A stretch of DNA of 64,000 nt from Chitinolyticbacter albus. Lineage in GTDB: Bacteria; Pseudomonadota; Gammaproteobacteria; Burkholderiales; Chitinibacteraceae. The DNA lies in NCBI RefSeq assembly GCF_024437655.1, contig NZ_JANBVF010000017.1:62001-126000 (forward strand), written 5' to 3'. The notes beneath the pieces are model-generated. The model saw only the letters and a list, made by a program, of their open reading frames with translations. It made no database searches and was not told where the DNA came from. The translations under genes were made by a program, and so were the position numbers. Of this stretch, positions 46,577 to 55,634 are shown one piece after another (the first letter of the stretch is position 1; every line of letters starts with the position of its first letter).

Positions 46577-47992
46577 ATGAGATCGATCGTCGTCTTGTTG
46601 AGCTGCCTGCTGGCCGTACCCGGTCACGCGGTACTGCTGACCCCAGCCGAGGTGGACCAGGTGGGAGACATGGCGTGCACGCCCATGCCCAGCGGCCTGC
46701 TCGATTGTGTGGCCGTCGCGCCGCCCGATCCCCTGCCGGGGAACGATCCTGCCATCGTGCCGCTACCGGTGATCCGGTACGAGGGCGAGCAGTTCCCGCC
46801 TCCCAGCAGTGAAGCGCCCATCCAGCCGGCACTCGATCCTATCCCGTCGCAGCTCAAGAACAACAGGCTGACCATAGCCTGGGACATCGGCTTTGGCACG
46901 ACGGCGCAGTACTGGGAAATCTGGGACAATGGCAATCTGCTGGCGCGCACGCGCCAATTCACCCGCCGGCGCATGGACCAGGGCGGAGCGGAAGGCACCG
47001 AGCGTGTGGGCGAGGTGCAGATCGTCTCGGTGCAAAGCGGCGTCTACACGTTGACCGACATGCCCGAAGGTCGCCATGAGCTGGAAATCAAGCTGTGCAA
47101 TTCCGATACCGACGGCAAGCCGCTGTGTACCCCCCTGAAGGCCAGCACCTGGGTCGGCGGGCAGGGCGCAGCCGATGATGAGGCCGGCGACGAGCCGCCC
47201 AGCGTGCCCGAGCTCGAGTGGCTGCCCCAGGTCACCACGGGCGAACCGGTCGAACTGGGCTGGAATGTCTGGTGGGGCACGCCCGGCAGCTACTGGCAGG
47301 TGTACAACAACGGGCGCAGGCTCTACGAGTCGACCCGCTTTACCGACGCCAGTCCCAATAGCCAGTCCGGCAAGATGATAGTGACCGGGCTGCCGCAGGG
47401 CGTGCATGAGCTGAGCGTGAGACTATGCAGCAAGCTGCAATGCACGCCGAGCCCAAGTGTGCGCATCGAGGTGCTGTTGCCGCCTGCCACCGATGTTGCC
47501 CCCAAGGTCACCATCAAGCCGAGCACGCCCGATACTGTGCTGCTTTCCTGGTCGGTGCCGCAATCGGCGCTGAGCGAGCGGCCCGATCGCTGGGCGCTGC
47601 TCGATGCGGCGGCCGAGGTGATCGGCGAATCGCGCAGTGACGTGCGGGCGTGCCAGCTGCAGGATGCCAAGCTCGCCGGCGTGACCATCGCCAGCTATTG
47701 CAGCGAAACGCGGCTGGTGACCGCCGATTTTTCGGCGCCGGTGCGGGTTCAGATCTGCGTGAAGGATCAGTGCAGCAAGAGCGATGAAGTCGACCTGCAA
47801 GCGCAGGGCGAGGCGCTTCCCGTCAGCGCCGGTCGTCGAGCCGATCCGCCGCCGGCCACGACGGTGGAAAGCACGCCTCAGGCCCCCAGCGCCGGCCCTG
47901 CCGTTAAGGGCCGTTTCGTCGTTCCGGATGCCGCGCTCGATACCTTGCTCGACGAGGCCACGTTGACCGGCGGTACGCGCAATCGCAGGTAA
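46577..47992 (+). CDS. Secreted protein with chitinase-A-N-terminus-like (ChiN/FnIII) repeats
   Basis: 471 aa with a signal peptide (RSIVVLLSCLLAVPGHA). Three similar beta-sandwich modules follow: repeat 1 LTIAWDIGFGTTAQYWEIWD (~95), repeat 2 ELGWNVWWGTPGSYWQVYN (~225) and a weaker third (VLLSWSVPQSALSERPDRWA, ~315). W-x-x-Y/W-G patterns and PQGVHELSVRLC are reminiscent of the N-terminal domain of Serratia ChiA, which guides chitin to the catalytic site. There is no glycosidase domain. Possibly a polysaccharide-binding adhesin or scaffold. Family assignment is by eye. Confidence 0.65.
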   Translation: MRSIVVLLSCLLAVPGHAVLLTPAEVDQVGDMACTPMPSGLLDCVAVAPPDPLPGNDPAIVPLPVIRYEGEQFPPPSSEAPIQPALDPIPSQLKNNRLTIAWDIGFGTTAQYWEIWDNGNLLARTRQFTRRRMDQGGAEGTERVGEVQIVSVQSGVYTLTDMPEGRHELEIKLCNSDTDGKPLCTPLKASTWVGGQGAADDEAGDEPPSVPELEWLPQVTTGEPVELGWNVWWGTPGSYWQVYNNGRRLYESTRFTDASPNSQSGKMIVTGLPQGVHELSVRLCSKLQCTPSPSVRIEVLLPPATDVAPKVTIKPSTPDTVLLSWSVPQSALSERPDRWALLDAAAEVIGESRSDVRACQLQDAKLAGVTIASYCSETRLVTADFSAPVRVQICVKDQCSKSDEVDLQAQGEALPVSAGRRADPPPATTVESTPQAPSAGPAVKGRFVVPDAALDTLLDEATLTGGTRNRR

Positions 47993-47994
47993 GC

Positions 47995-48348
47995 GTGCAG
48001 CATCTGGTCTTTGTCTACGGCACGCTCAAGCTGGGCGGCTGGAATCATCGCTGGCTCAACGGTGCGCCTTGTTTGGGCGAGGCCAGAACGCTGGAGCAAT
48101 ACAGCCTCTACGCCGAGCAATATCCGTTTCTGGTCAGGGGCGAGCCGCGTTATCAGGTCGTGGGCGAGCTCTATGCGATCGATTCGAGCACGCTCGCCCA
48201 TTTGGACGAGCTCGAAGGCCATCCGCATGACTACGTCCGTGAAGAGATCGCGGTGATCGCGCCAGGGGGCGGCTCGGTCATGGCCTGGGCGTATTTCCAC
48301 GCCACACCCCGGGGCGTGTTGCTGGCGTCGGGCGTCTACCACTGCTGA
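47995..48348 (+). CDS. Gamma-glutamylcyclotransferase-like (AIG2/BtrG) protein
   Basis: 117 aa, GTG start 2 bp past the previous stop. VFVYGTLKLGGWNHRWL is the GGCT fold signature (YGTLxxG), and LDELEGHPHDYVREE supplies the conserved Glu. The substrate is unknown; members release 5-oxoproline from gamma-glutamyl compounds. Confidence 0.85.
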   Translation: MQHLVFVYGTLKLGGWNHRWLNGAPCLGEARTLEQYSLYAEQYPFLVRGEPRYQVVGELYAIDSSTLAHLDELEGHPHDYVREEIAVIAPGGGSVMAWAYFHATPRGVLLASGVYHC

Positions 48349-48501
48349 TGGGCAGTCCGTCCTCGCCCCAAGGACCACAGCTCGCATCGCCTGGCACCGG
48401 GACGGGGCGCCACCGAGTCGCCTGAAACACCACGCTATCGGACTCACGCGGACCGTGGGCCACCTCTTGCCGCGCAGTCGTTGTAAGCTAGGGCGTAATT
48501 C

Positions 48502-49290
48502 ATGGGAAGCTCGATGACGCCCACTGCCATACTTCGTTGTGTTCTTGTACTGTCTCTGACGCTCACGACGGCGCATGCCGCGCCGCTGGTGCTCACCTTG
48601 CAGGAATACCCTCCGTTCATGGGCACACGGCTGGCCGGGAACGGCATGCTGAGCCAGGCCGTCGTGACCGTGTTCGAACGGGCGGGCTACGCGGTGCAGT
48701 TGCAGTCGGTGCCGAACAACAGGGCCATCGAAGCTCCCCGGCAGGGCATGGCCGATGGCAGCTTCGGCTGGGCGCGTACGCCGGAGCGCGAACGGGATCT
48801 GCACTACACGGCGCCCGTCATGTCGCTGCGCATGGTGTTCTGTCAGAAGGCTGGGCGCAGCTTTAACTGGCAATCGCTGGAGGATCTGGCGCCCTACACG
48901 ATAGGCACCACGCTGGGTAATACCTATTCCGAGGGGTTCGACGCGCTGCTTGTCAGCGGCAAGCTGCGCACCGATGTCGCGCCTTCCGATGTGGCCAACC
49001 TGCGCAAATTGCTGGTAGGGCGCGTCGACCTCTTTCCCATCGATGCCGAAGTGGGGCCCTACCTGATGGCGCAGCAGCTGAGCGCCGCGCAGCGCCAGCA
49101 GCTGAGCTGTCCGGACCAGGCCTACTGGAGCGCACCACTGCATGTGGTGATTTCGCGCAAGCGGGCCGATGGCGCCAACATCGTCGCCGCGTTCGACAAA
49201 GCGCTCGCCACCATGCAGAAAAGTGGCGAGCTCGATGCGCTGATCGCGGCGGCGCGCCAGCGCATCCTGGCGCAGCCACGGGCGAAGTAA
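48502..49290 (+). CDS. SBP_bac_3-type periplasmic binding protein
   Basis: 262 aa with a signal peptide ending near TAHAA. Mature start PLVLTLQEYPPFMGTRLAGN and later TPERERDLHYTAPVMS are typical of amino-acid-binding periplasmic proteins of the PBPb superfamily. An alternative ATG at 48514 is better placed after GGGAAG. No permease is encoded nearby, so it may be a sensory or orphan receptor. Confidence 0.78.
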   Translation: MGSSMTPTAILRCVLVLSLTLTTAHAAPLVLTLQEYPPFMGTRLAGNGMLSQAVVTVFERAGYAVQLQSVPNNRAIEAPRQGMADGSFGWARTPERERDLHYTAPVMSLRMVFCQKAGRSFNWQSLEDLAPYTIGTTLGNTYSEGFDALLVSGKLRTDVAPSDVANLRKLLVGRVDLFPIDAEVGPYLMAQQLSAAQRQQLSCPDQAYWSAPLHVVISRKRADGANIVAAFDKALATMQKSGELDALIAAARQRILAQPRAK

Positions 49291-49293
49291 GGC

Positions 49294-50562
49294 TTACAGC
49301 ACTTCGAGTGCCAACAGCTCCGCCACGGTCTGGCGGCGACGGATCAGCGTGGCCTTGTCGCCGTCGACCAGCACTTCGGGAATCAGCGGCCGGGTGTTGT
49401 AGTTGCTCGACATGCTGGCGCCATAGGCACCGGTGTCGTGAAACACCGTGAAGTCGCCGATCTCGGCAGTAGCCAGCGCGCGCGGGGCGACCACGCCACC
49501 TTCCTCCTGGGTGAACACGTCGCCCGATTCGCATAGCGGGCCCGCCAGCACCGTCGCCTGTTCCGTGCCCGGCTTGACCGTGCCCGTTGCAGTGAGCAGC
49601 GTGACTTCGTGGTAGCTGCCATACATGGCCGGGCGCATCAGATCGTTGAAGCCCGCGTCACACAACACGAAATGGTTGTTGCCGACATCCTTCTTGGCAC
49701 GCACTTCGGCGATCAGCTTGCCCGATTCTGCGACGAGGAAGCGGCCGGGTTCTATTTCCAGGTGCACGGCGTGACCGAGGTGGGCCTCGACTTCCTTGCG
49801 CGCCTTGTCCCACAGGCTGAAGTAGTGCGTGGTATCGATACGCTCACCATCGACCCGATATGGGATCGACAGCCCGCCGCCGGCCGAAATCGCGCGGATA
49901 TCGCGCCCGCTCGCCTTCACTTGCGCCACCATCGCGTCGCATACCTCGGCCAGATGGCTGTAATCGACGCCGGAACCGATGTGCATATGCAGGCCCACGA
50001 GGTCGAGCTGGTAGCGATCGATCAGCGCGTAGGCTTCGGCGAGATGCGTGTGCCAGATGCCGTGCTTGCTCTGCTCGCCACCGGTGTTGGTCTTCTGGCT
50101 GTGGCCATGGCCGAAACCGGGGTTGATGCGCAGCCACACGCGATGTCCCTGGTGCGCCTCGCCCAGCTGCTGCAGCATCTGCGGGCTACCGGCATTCACA
50201 GGGATATTCAGTTCCACCACTCGCGCCAGCGTTGCGCGATCAAGCAGATCGGCGGTGAAGACGATGCCGCTGTGCTCGCCCGTGGCATCGTAGCCGGCCA
50301 TGACCGCGCGCTCGATCTCGCCCAGCGACACCGCGTCGACCTTGACGCCGGCCTCGCGCATCAGCTTGAGGATATGCACGTTGGAGCAAGCTTTCTGCGC
50401 GAAGCGGATGGTGTCGAAAGCTTGCAACTGCGTGATGCGCTCGCGAATGATCGCGGCGTCGTAGACCCAGCTCGGGGTACCGAATTGCTGGGCGATGGAA
50501 ATCAGTTGCGGGCCGTTGACGGGTTTCATGGCGGGGGAAGTCCGGTTGATGGGTTGCGCCAT
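49294..50562 (-). CDS. lysA: Diaminopimelate decarboxylase (E. coli LysA type)
   Basis: 422 aa from the chosen start. PLP-dependent alanine-racemase-fold decarboxylase making lysine from meso-DAP. PLP-lysine in VRFAQKACSN-like IRFAQKACSNVHI, with GHGHSQKTNTGG, GLHMHIGSGVDY, EIEPGRFLVAESG and GPLCESGDVF. It closely follows the E. coli form rather than the common beta-type LysA. Alternative ATG at 50529 exists; neither has a clear ribosome-binding site. Divergent from argP. Confidence 0.96.
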   Translation of the reverse strand: MAQPINRTSPAMKPVNGPQLISIAQQFGTPSWVYDAAIIRERITQLQAFDTIRFAQKACSNVHILKLMREAGVKVDAVSLGEIERAVMAGYDATGEHSGIVFTADLLDRATLARVVELNIPVNAGSPQMLQQLGEAHQGHRVWLRINPGFGHGHSQKTNTGGEQSKHGIWHTHLAEAYALIDRYQLDLVGLHMHIGSGVDYSHLAEVCDAMVAQVKASGRDIRAISAGGGLSIPYRVDGERIDTTHYFSLWDKARKEVEAHLGHAVHLEIEPGRFLVAESGKLIAEVRAKKDVGNNHFVLCDAGFNDLMRPAMYGSYHEVTLLTATGTVKPGTEQATVLAGPLCESGDVFTQEEGGVVAPRALATAEIGDFTVFHDTGAYGASMSSNYNTRPLIPEVLVDGDKATLIRRRQTVAELLALEVL

Positions 50563-50634
50563 ATTCAAACAGAGCCGCCGCGCGTGGTACAACGCTATTT
50601 TCTAATCGACCATCAGCCCGGCTAATCGCAACCC

Positions 50635-51516
50635 ATGTTCGACTACAAACTGCTCGAAGCGCTGGAAATGGTGGCACGCGCCGGCAGCTTCGATGGCGCG
50701 GCCAAGCGCCTGCATCTGACGCAGTCGGCCGTCTCGCAGCGCATCCGACTGCTGGAGGAGCGCTTTGGCGCCGTGTTGCTGGTGCGCGAAGCCCCGGTCA
50801 GGCCGACGCCGGCCGGCGAGCGACTACTCGCGCATGTGCGACAGGTGCGCGGGCTGGAGCAGACGCTGGAAGCCCAGGTCGACGGCGAGGCCAGCTGGCA
50901 GAGCCTGCGCATCGGCGTGAATGCCGACAGCCTGGCGATCGGCCTCATCCCTGCGCTGGCGCCCGTGCTGCGCCAGCACCGCATCCTGCTCGACTGCGTG
51001 GTCGACGATGAATCGTATACGCTCGATCTCTTGAAGGCCGGCGAAGTCGGCGGTTGCATCAGCACCCAATCGCAGGCCGTGGCGGGGTGTGAAGTGGTGT
51101 CGCTGGGCGCCTTGCCCTATGTGTTCGTCGCAACGCGCGCCTTCGCCCAGCACTTCTTCATCGCCGGCGTGACGCGCGAAGCGCTGGAACAGGCACCGGC
51201 CGCCGTTTACGGGCAGAAACAGAGCCTGCATCGGCGCTGGCTGCGCGAAATGCAAGGGCTGGAGGATGGCGGCTATCCCTGCCACGCTATCCCCGATTCC
51301 AGCGCGCTGTTCGCCGCGGCCTGCGCCGGCGTCGCCTACGCCGTGGTGCCCCGCGTTCAGGCGGCCGACGCGCTGCTGCGCGAAGAGTTGGTGATACTCG
51401 ATGTGTCACCACTATCGATTGCGCTCTACTGGCATCATGCGGCGCGGCAGAACAAGGCCGCCGCGGCGCTCACCGAGGGCGTCCAGGAGTTCGCCGCCCG
51501 GCTGATCCTGGCCTGA
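50635..51516 (+). CDS. argP: LysR-family regulator ArgP
   Basis: 293 aa. N-terminal winged HTH (GAAKRLHLTQSAVSQRIRLLEERFG) and an effector-binding LysR domain (LRIGVNADSLAIGLIPALA, the ArgP-type NADSLA motif). It is divergent from lysA over 72 bp; in E. coli LysR controls lysA and ArgP controls lysC and argO. Here the location suggests ArgP regulates lysA in a lysine-responsive way. Confidence 0.9.
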   Translation: MFDYKLLEALEMVARAGSFDGAAKRLHLTQSAVSQRIRLLEERFGAVLLVREAPVRPTPAGERLLAHVRQVRGLEQTLEAQVDGEASWQSLRIGVNADSLAIGLIPALAPVLRQHRILLDCVVDDESYTLDLLKAGEVGGCISTQSQAVAGCEVVSLGALPYVFVATRAFAQHFFIAGVTREALEQAPAAVYGQKQSLHRRWLREMQGLEDGGYPCHAIPDSSALFAAACAGVAYAVVPRVQAADALLREELVILDVSPLSIALYWHHAARQNKAAAALTEGVQEFAARLILA

Positions 51517-51569
51517 TCGCCCGCCCGAGTGCGGTTTTCGCGCCGCCACCGGCTGTATACGGAGTCGTC

Positions 51570-52520
51570 ATGTCCCCGCATATCGTTTTTCTCGATCGCG
51601 CCACGTTGCCGGTGCCGCTACGCCAGCCGGCCCTTGCCCATGCCTGGGTGGAATACGCAGCCAGCAGCGAGGCTGAGGTCATCGCTCGCTTGTCCCAAGC
51701 GACCGTAGCCATCACCAACAAGATCCCCATCGGGGCTGCGGCGCTGGCTGCGGCGCCGCAGCTGAAACTGATTGCCGTTGCCGCCACCGGCTACAACATC
51801 ATCGATCTGGCGGCGTGTCGCGTGCGCGGCGTGGCGGTGTGCAATATCCGCGACTACGCCATCCATGGCGTGGCCGAACACAGCTTGATGCTGATGCTGG
51901 CACTGCGGCGGCAACTGCCGGCATATCAGACCGATGTGCTCGCCGGCGCCTGGCAACGTGCGCCCGGTTTCTGCCATTTTGGCGCGCCCATGCATGATCT
52001 GGCGGGCAGCAGGCTCTGCCTGATCGGCTCCGGGGCCCTGGGCCAGGCCACCGCGCAGCTGGCCCGCGCCTTCGGCATGGAGGTTTGCTTTGTCGAACGA
52101 CGCGGCGCTGTATCGGTACGCGCCGGCTATCTCGATTTCGACACTGCGCTCGCCACCGCCGACGTGCTCAGCCTGCATTGCCCATTGTCCGACGCGACGC
52201 GCAGCCTGATCGGCGCGGACGAGCTCGCCCGGATGAAATCGAGTGCGCTCATCATCAACACTGCGCGCGGTGGCCTGATCGACGAGGTGGCCTTGCTGCA
52301 GGCTTTGCGCGATGGCCGCATCGCCGGAGCAGGCCTCGATGTGCTGGTGGAGGAGCCCCCACGCCATGGCAACCCCTTGCTCGACGCGCGCCTGCCCAAT
52401 CTGATCGTGACGCCCCATGTCGCGTGGGCCAGCATCGAAACGATGGAAGTCCTCGCGGAGCAGCTGATAGGCAACATCGAGGCCTACTTGCAAGGCCATC
52501 CGCGCAATCTGCTGGTTTGA
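51570..52520 (+). CDS. D-isomer-specific 2-hydroxyacid dehydrogenase
   Basis: 316 aa. NAD(P)-binding GSGALGQATAQLARAFGMEV (G-x-G-x-x-G) mid-protein, INTARGGLIDEVALLQAL, and the catalytic His in TPHVAWAS with an Arg and Glu (EEPPRHGNP). Similar to glycerate/hydroxypyruvate reductases of the HprA group; substrate specificity cannot be stated. Confidence 0.88.
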   Translation: MSPHIVFLDRATLPVPLRQPALAHAWVEYAASSEAEVIARLSQATVAITNKIPIGAAALAAAPQLKLIAVAATGYNIIDLAACRVRGVAVCNIRDYAIHGVAEHSLMLMLALRRQLPAYQTDVLAGAWQRAPGFCHFGAPMHDLAGSRLCLIGSGALGQATAQLARAFGMEVCFVERRGAVSVRAGYLDFDTALATADVLSLHCPLSDATRSLIGADELARMKSSALIINTARGGLIDEVALLQALRDGRIAGAGLDVLVEEPPRHGNPLLDARLPNLIVTPHVAWASIETMEVLAEQLIGNIEAYLQGHPRNLLV

Positions 52521-52663
52521 ACAGCACGCTACCAGTGATGCACCGCGCGCCGCTGCAACGGGCGCGACTGAGCTCGCCTGCGTGGCAGCGACGCTCGCGG
52601 CCTGCCGACTGAGCAAAGTGGCAGGCCGAGGCCAGGGCCCCGGCCTGCCTGGGCGTGGTGCGA

Positions 52664-53674
52664 TCAGGCCGCGGGTGCCGATGCAAGAGCGATGGCTTTT
52701 TCAGCTTCGCGTGCCGCAGTTGCCCGTGCTGCCTTCAGCGCTTCGGGCTCTGAGGTGCCGAAGGCCGCCCCTTCGACGATCTGCGAGGTGAAGCCGTCCG
52801 GGCCTACCGGTACGTCGCCGGTGATGGTGGTGCGGTAGAGCACGCGCTCCACACCCTCGAGGTGATCCAGATCCTGCGGGGCGAGGTGGGCAGTGGCGCG
52901 GTTGTCCCAGAAAGCGATGTCGCCGTTGTTCCAGTGAAAGCGCACGGTGTAGGCGGGCTTGGTCACCTGCTCGAAGAAGATTTCCAGGAGCTTGTCGCTC
53001 TCGTGCTGCGACAGCCCGACGATGTGCGAGGTGAAGCCCGGGTTGACGAACAGCGCCTTCTCTCCGGTTTCCGGATGCACGCGCACCACCGGGTGGATGG
53101 AGACCAACGGGTTCTCGGCGAAGCGCTGGGCGAGCTTGCTGCCGGCGGGAATGCGCGAGCGGGCGCCGAAGCGATGCTCGGCCGTGAGGCCATCGGCCAG
53201 CGCGCGCAGTGGGGCGGACAGCCCTTCGTAGGCGGCGACGAGGTTGGTCCATTGGGTGTCACCGCCGAACGAGGGCACGTTCACCGCGCGCAGGATGGAG
53301 CCGGCAGGCGGGTTGACCACGGCCGTCACGTCGGTATGCCAGCGGCTCTCGTAGCTGGAGCGCTGGATGCCATTGCGCCGCTCGTAGCGGCTGCGATCGA
53401 TCGGCAGCAGCTCCGGGTAGCCGTCGATGGGCTCGTCCTCGTGCGGGTGGGCGTAGGTCACTTCGCCAAAGCGGGCGGTAAAGGCCACTTGCGCGGCATG
53501 GTCGACCTGCTGGTTGCGGAAGAACACCACCTTCCACTTCAGCAGCGCATTGCGGATATCGCGCACCGCTTCGTCGGGCAGCGATTGCGACAGGTCGATG
53601 CCGCCGATTTCGGCGCCGATATGGCCGGCCAGTTGTGTGACGGTGACGCCGGAGGCGTGGGTAACGGTAGACAT
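52664..53674 (-). CDS. TauD/TfdA-family alpha-ketoglutarate-dependent dioxygenase
   Basis: 336 aa. Iron(II)/2-oxoglutarate facial triad: WHTDVTA (HxD) and the distal His in NRATAHLAPQD, with the Arg in VLYRTTITGD. Members desulfonate taurine, alkylsulfonates or alkylsulfates. The ATG at 53674 follows AAGGAG at 7-8 nt and is preferred. It ends an operon with the upstream amidohydrolase gene. Confidence 0.93.
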   Translation of the reverse strand: MSTVTHASGVTVTQLAGHIGAEIGGIDLSQSLPDEAVRDIRNALLKWKVVFFRNQQVDHAAQVAFTARFGEVTYAHPHEDEPIDGYPELLPIDRSRYERRNGIQRSSYESRWHTDVTAVVNPPAGSILRAVNVPSFGGDTQWTNLVAAYEGLSAPLRALADGLTAEHRFGARSRIPAGSKLAQRFAENPLVSIHPVVRVHPETGEKALFVNPGFTSHIVGLSQHESDKLLEIFFEQVTKPAYTVRFHWNNGDIAFWDNRATAHLAPQDLDHLEGVERVLYRTTITGDVPVGPDGFTSQIVEGAAFGTSEPEALKAARATAAREAEKAIALASAPAA

Positions 53675-53741
53675 GGTATGGCTCCTTGGCATGCGCTGGC
53701 CGGGTCTCGGCACGGCGCGATTGGGCGGATGGGCTGGGGGT

Positions 53742-55262
53742 TCAGTTGCGGGATGCGTGTAGGGCGAGCTTGGCCTCGACGGCCGTGCCCTTGAAGAAGT
53801 CCGGGTTGGCCTCGGTGTAGAGCCGGTAAGGGTTCTCGAACACCAGCGCCTTGAAGTCGGCCTCGCTGATCACGCCCTCGTCGACCAGGTCGCGGCTTTC
53901 GGCCAGCGCCTCGGTCAGGTCGGGCACGTCCCAGTGGCCGACATCGGACGAGTAGATCGCGTTGATCTTCACGCCCAGCGGATTGGCCTTGTTGTTGAAG
54001 GCATGCGCCACGGTGCGATCATCGGCCTCGCTGCCGAAGTAGAAGTTGTCCACCCAGCGCGCCTTGATGTCCTCGACGCTTTCAATGCCGGCGAGCGCGA
54101 AGTCGTTCTGCTGCTCAAGGCTCGGCTGGCTGGCCTCGCGGGTGTAGCGCTTGCCCAGCGTGTCGGCGATCAGCTGCTGTGGCTCCAGCGAGCGGCCCTT
54201 CACCAGATCGCCGCCGTAGCGGCGGAACAGGTCGGCCAAGCCGTGGCCATCGAGCGCGGCCGGGTCGTAGTGCTTGAGGCCTTCCGGGCCGCGCTTTTCC
54301 CAGCGATCGACCAGGTGAATGAACACGCGCGCACCCCAGTCCGCGCCGCCTTCCAACAGGCCGAAGCGCAGCTGCGGGAAGCGGTGCGTCACGCCGCCGA
54401 AGAACAGCGCCTTGGCAAAGGCCTCGGATGCATCGGCGAAGTGGCCGATGTGGTTGAACATGTAGTTGCTGGTGGAGTTGCGGCCCACCCAGCCCTGACT
54501 GCCGTAGTGGGTGGTGATGGGTACGCCGAGCTCCACCGCCTTGGCCCAGAACGGGTCGTAGTCGTACTCGCTGTCGATACCGTAGAAATCGACCCACGAC
54601 GCGTACTTCTCGATTTTCTTGAATTCCTCGGGCGAGAATTGCTGCTGGATCGCCTTGATCGGCCGGCGCACGCCGCCGGCGATATTGATCACCTTCAGCC
54701 CCAACTCCTTCACCGCGAATTCCAGCTCGGCGATGCCTTCCTCGGGCGTGTGCAGCGGAATGCCGGCCACCGGGGTCAACCGGTCGCTGTACTTGCGGTA
54801 GAGGTCGGCGTGGTAGTGGTTGATCGCGCGCTGCAGCACCTGGCGCGCCTCGGCGCTGCGCGCGGCCAGCGGCGAGAGCACGTTGTTGGGGAACAGGATG
54901 GAATAGTCGGCGCCCTGTTCATCCTGGCGCTCGTACAGGAGCTGCGGCAGGTGGTAGGTGGCGACATCCAGCGTGTTGTCGGTGACGCGCGCCCACCATG
55001 GGTTGCGGCGGGTGCGATGAAAATGGCGCTGCTCGGGCGTTTGCGCGTACCAGTCCTGGCCGTTGCTTTCCGAGCGTGAGCGCTCGCTGTTGGCGCGGCG
55101 AAACTCGTCGACAAGCTGCGTGCCGCCGTAATGCGCCACATAGTCTTCCAGCGCCGGTGTGTAGTCGTTGGTGTGCACATCGGTATCGATCACCGGGAAA
55201 TCCAGCCGGGATTTGACAACGGCGGAACGGGATACCGAAGTGGCGGGTAGTCTTGCGGTCAT
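53742..55262 (-). CDS. Amidohydrolase-2-family metal-dependent hydrolase
   Basis: 506 aa. Metal site begins VIDTDVHTNDYTP (D-x-H), later ITTHYGSQ with a conserved His and SSDVGHWDVPD with the terminal Asp. TIM-barrel fold of the ACMSD/ amidohydrolase-2 group, longer than the usual ~330-380 aa. The ATG at 55262 follows AGGAGA at 8 nt. First gene of the leftward pair with the dioxygenase; its reaction in organosulfur breakdown is unknown. Confidence 0.85.
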   Translation of the reverse strand: MTARLPATSVSRSAVVKSRLDFPVIDTDVHTNDYTPALEDYVAHYGGTQLVDEFRRANSERSRSESNGQDWYAQTPEQRHFHRTRRNPWWARVTDNTLDVATYHLPQLLYERQDEQGADYSILFPNNVLSPLAARSAEARQVLQRAINHYHADLYRKYSDRLTPVAGIPLHTPEEGIAELEFAVKELGLKVINIAGGVRRPIKAIQQQFSPEEFKKIEKYASWVDFYGIDSEYDYDPFWAKAVELGVPITTHYGSQGWVGRNSTSNYMFNHIGHFADASEAFAKALFFGGVTHRFPQLRFGLLEGGADWGARVFIHLVDRWEKRGPEGLKHYDPAALDGHGLADLFRRYGGDLVKGRSLEPQQLIADTLGKRYTREASQPSLEQQNDFALAGIESVEDIKARWVDNFYFGSEADDRTVAHAFNNKANPLGVKINAIYSSDVGHWDVPDLTEALAESRDLVDEGVISEADFKALVFENPYRLYTEANPDFFKGTAVEAKLALHASRN

Positions 55263-55288
55263 GCACGATCTCCTGGCAAAGGCGGGCC

Positions 55289-55306
55289 GGCATGAGCCCT
55301 CATGCC
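55289..55306 (-). promoter_or_regulatory. Leader inverted repeat before amidohydrolase gene
   Basis: A 7-bp inverted repeat GGCATGA-GCCC-TCATGCC lies 27 bp upstream of the amidohydrolase start. It could be a leader hairpin or an operator; no further evidence. Confidence 0.35.
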
Positions 55307-55458
55307 GTGGCGTCAACCAATTTGCATAAACCGTGCCATGCTGCAAGCCGTTGATTTTTCTGTGGGTTGTGCAGAGATTTGCTGGCTTTGAAACGTCGAT
55401 GTCAGCAATGTGCAGCAATCTGCACAGCGCGGTGAACCAGCCCCGCGAGGTTGGCGGC

Positions 55459-55491
55459 ATCGCAGCAATCCGCCCGGATCATTGCTGCGAT
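55459..55491. promoter_or_regulatory. Inverted-repeat operator candidate in divergent sulfur-cluster region
   Basis: A perfect 11-bp inverted repeat ATCGCAGCAAT (55459-55469)/ATTGCTGCGAT (55481-55491) with an 11-bp spacer lies between the two divergent operons. Two more CAGCAAT half-sites sit one helical turn apart at 55403-55409 and 55413-55419. The form suits a dimeric regulator such as a LysR-type protein; which one is unknown. Confidence 0.6.
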
Positions 55492-55634
55492 CGCAACAGC
55501 CGGTGGGGCCTGCGTGGGGCTGGGCAGGTGGGGCCCAAGCCGCGCCGTTGCTGGCGGAAAGGGCCATGTGGCGCGACTGGTATATCGCTTGCTACGTGAG
55601 GTGGCGTATTCCCACTCACGCAGGAAACGTTGCA

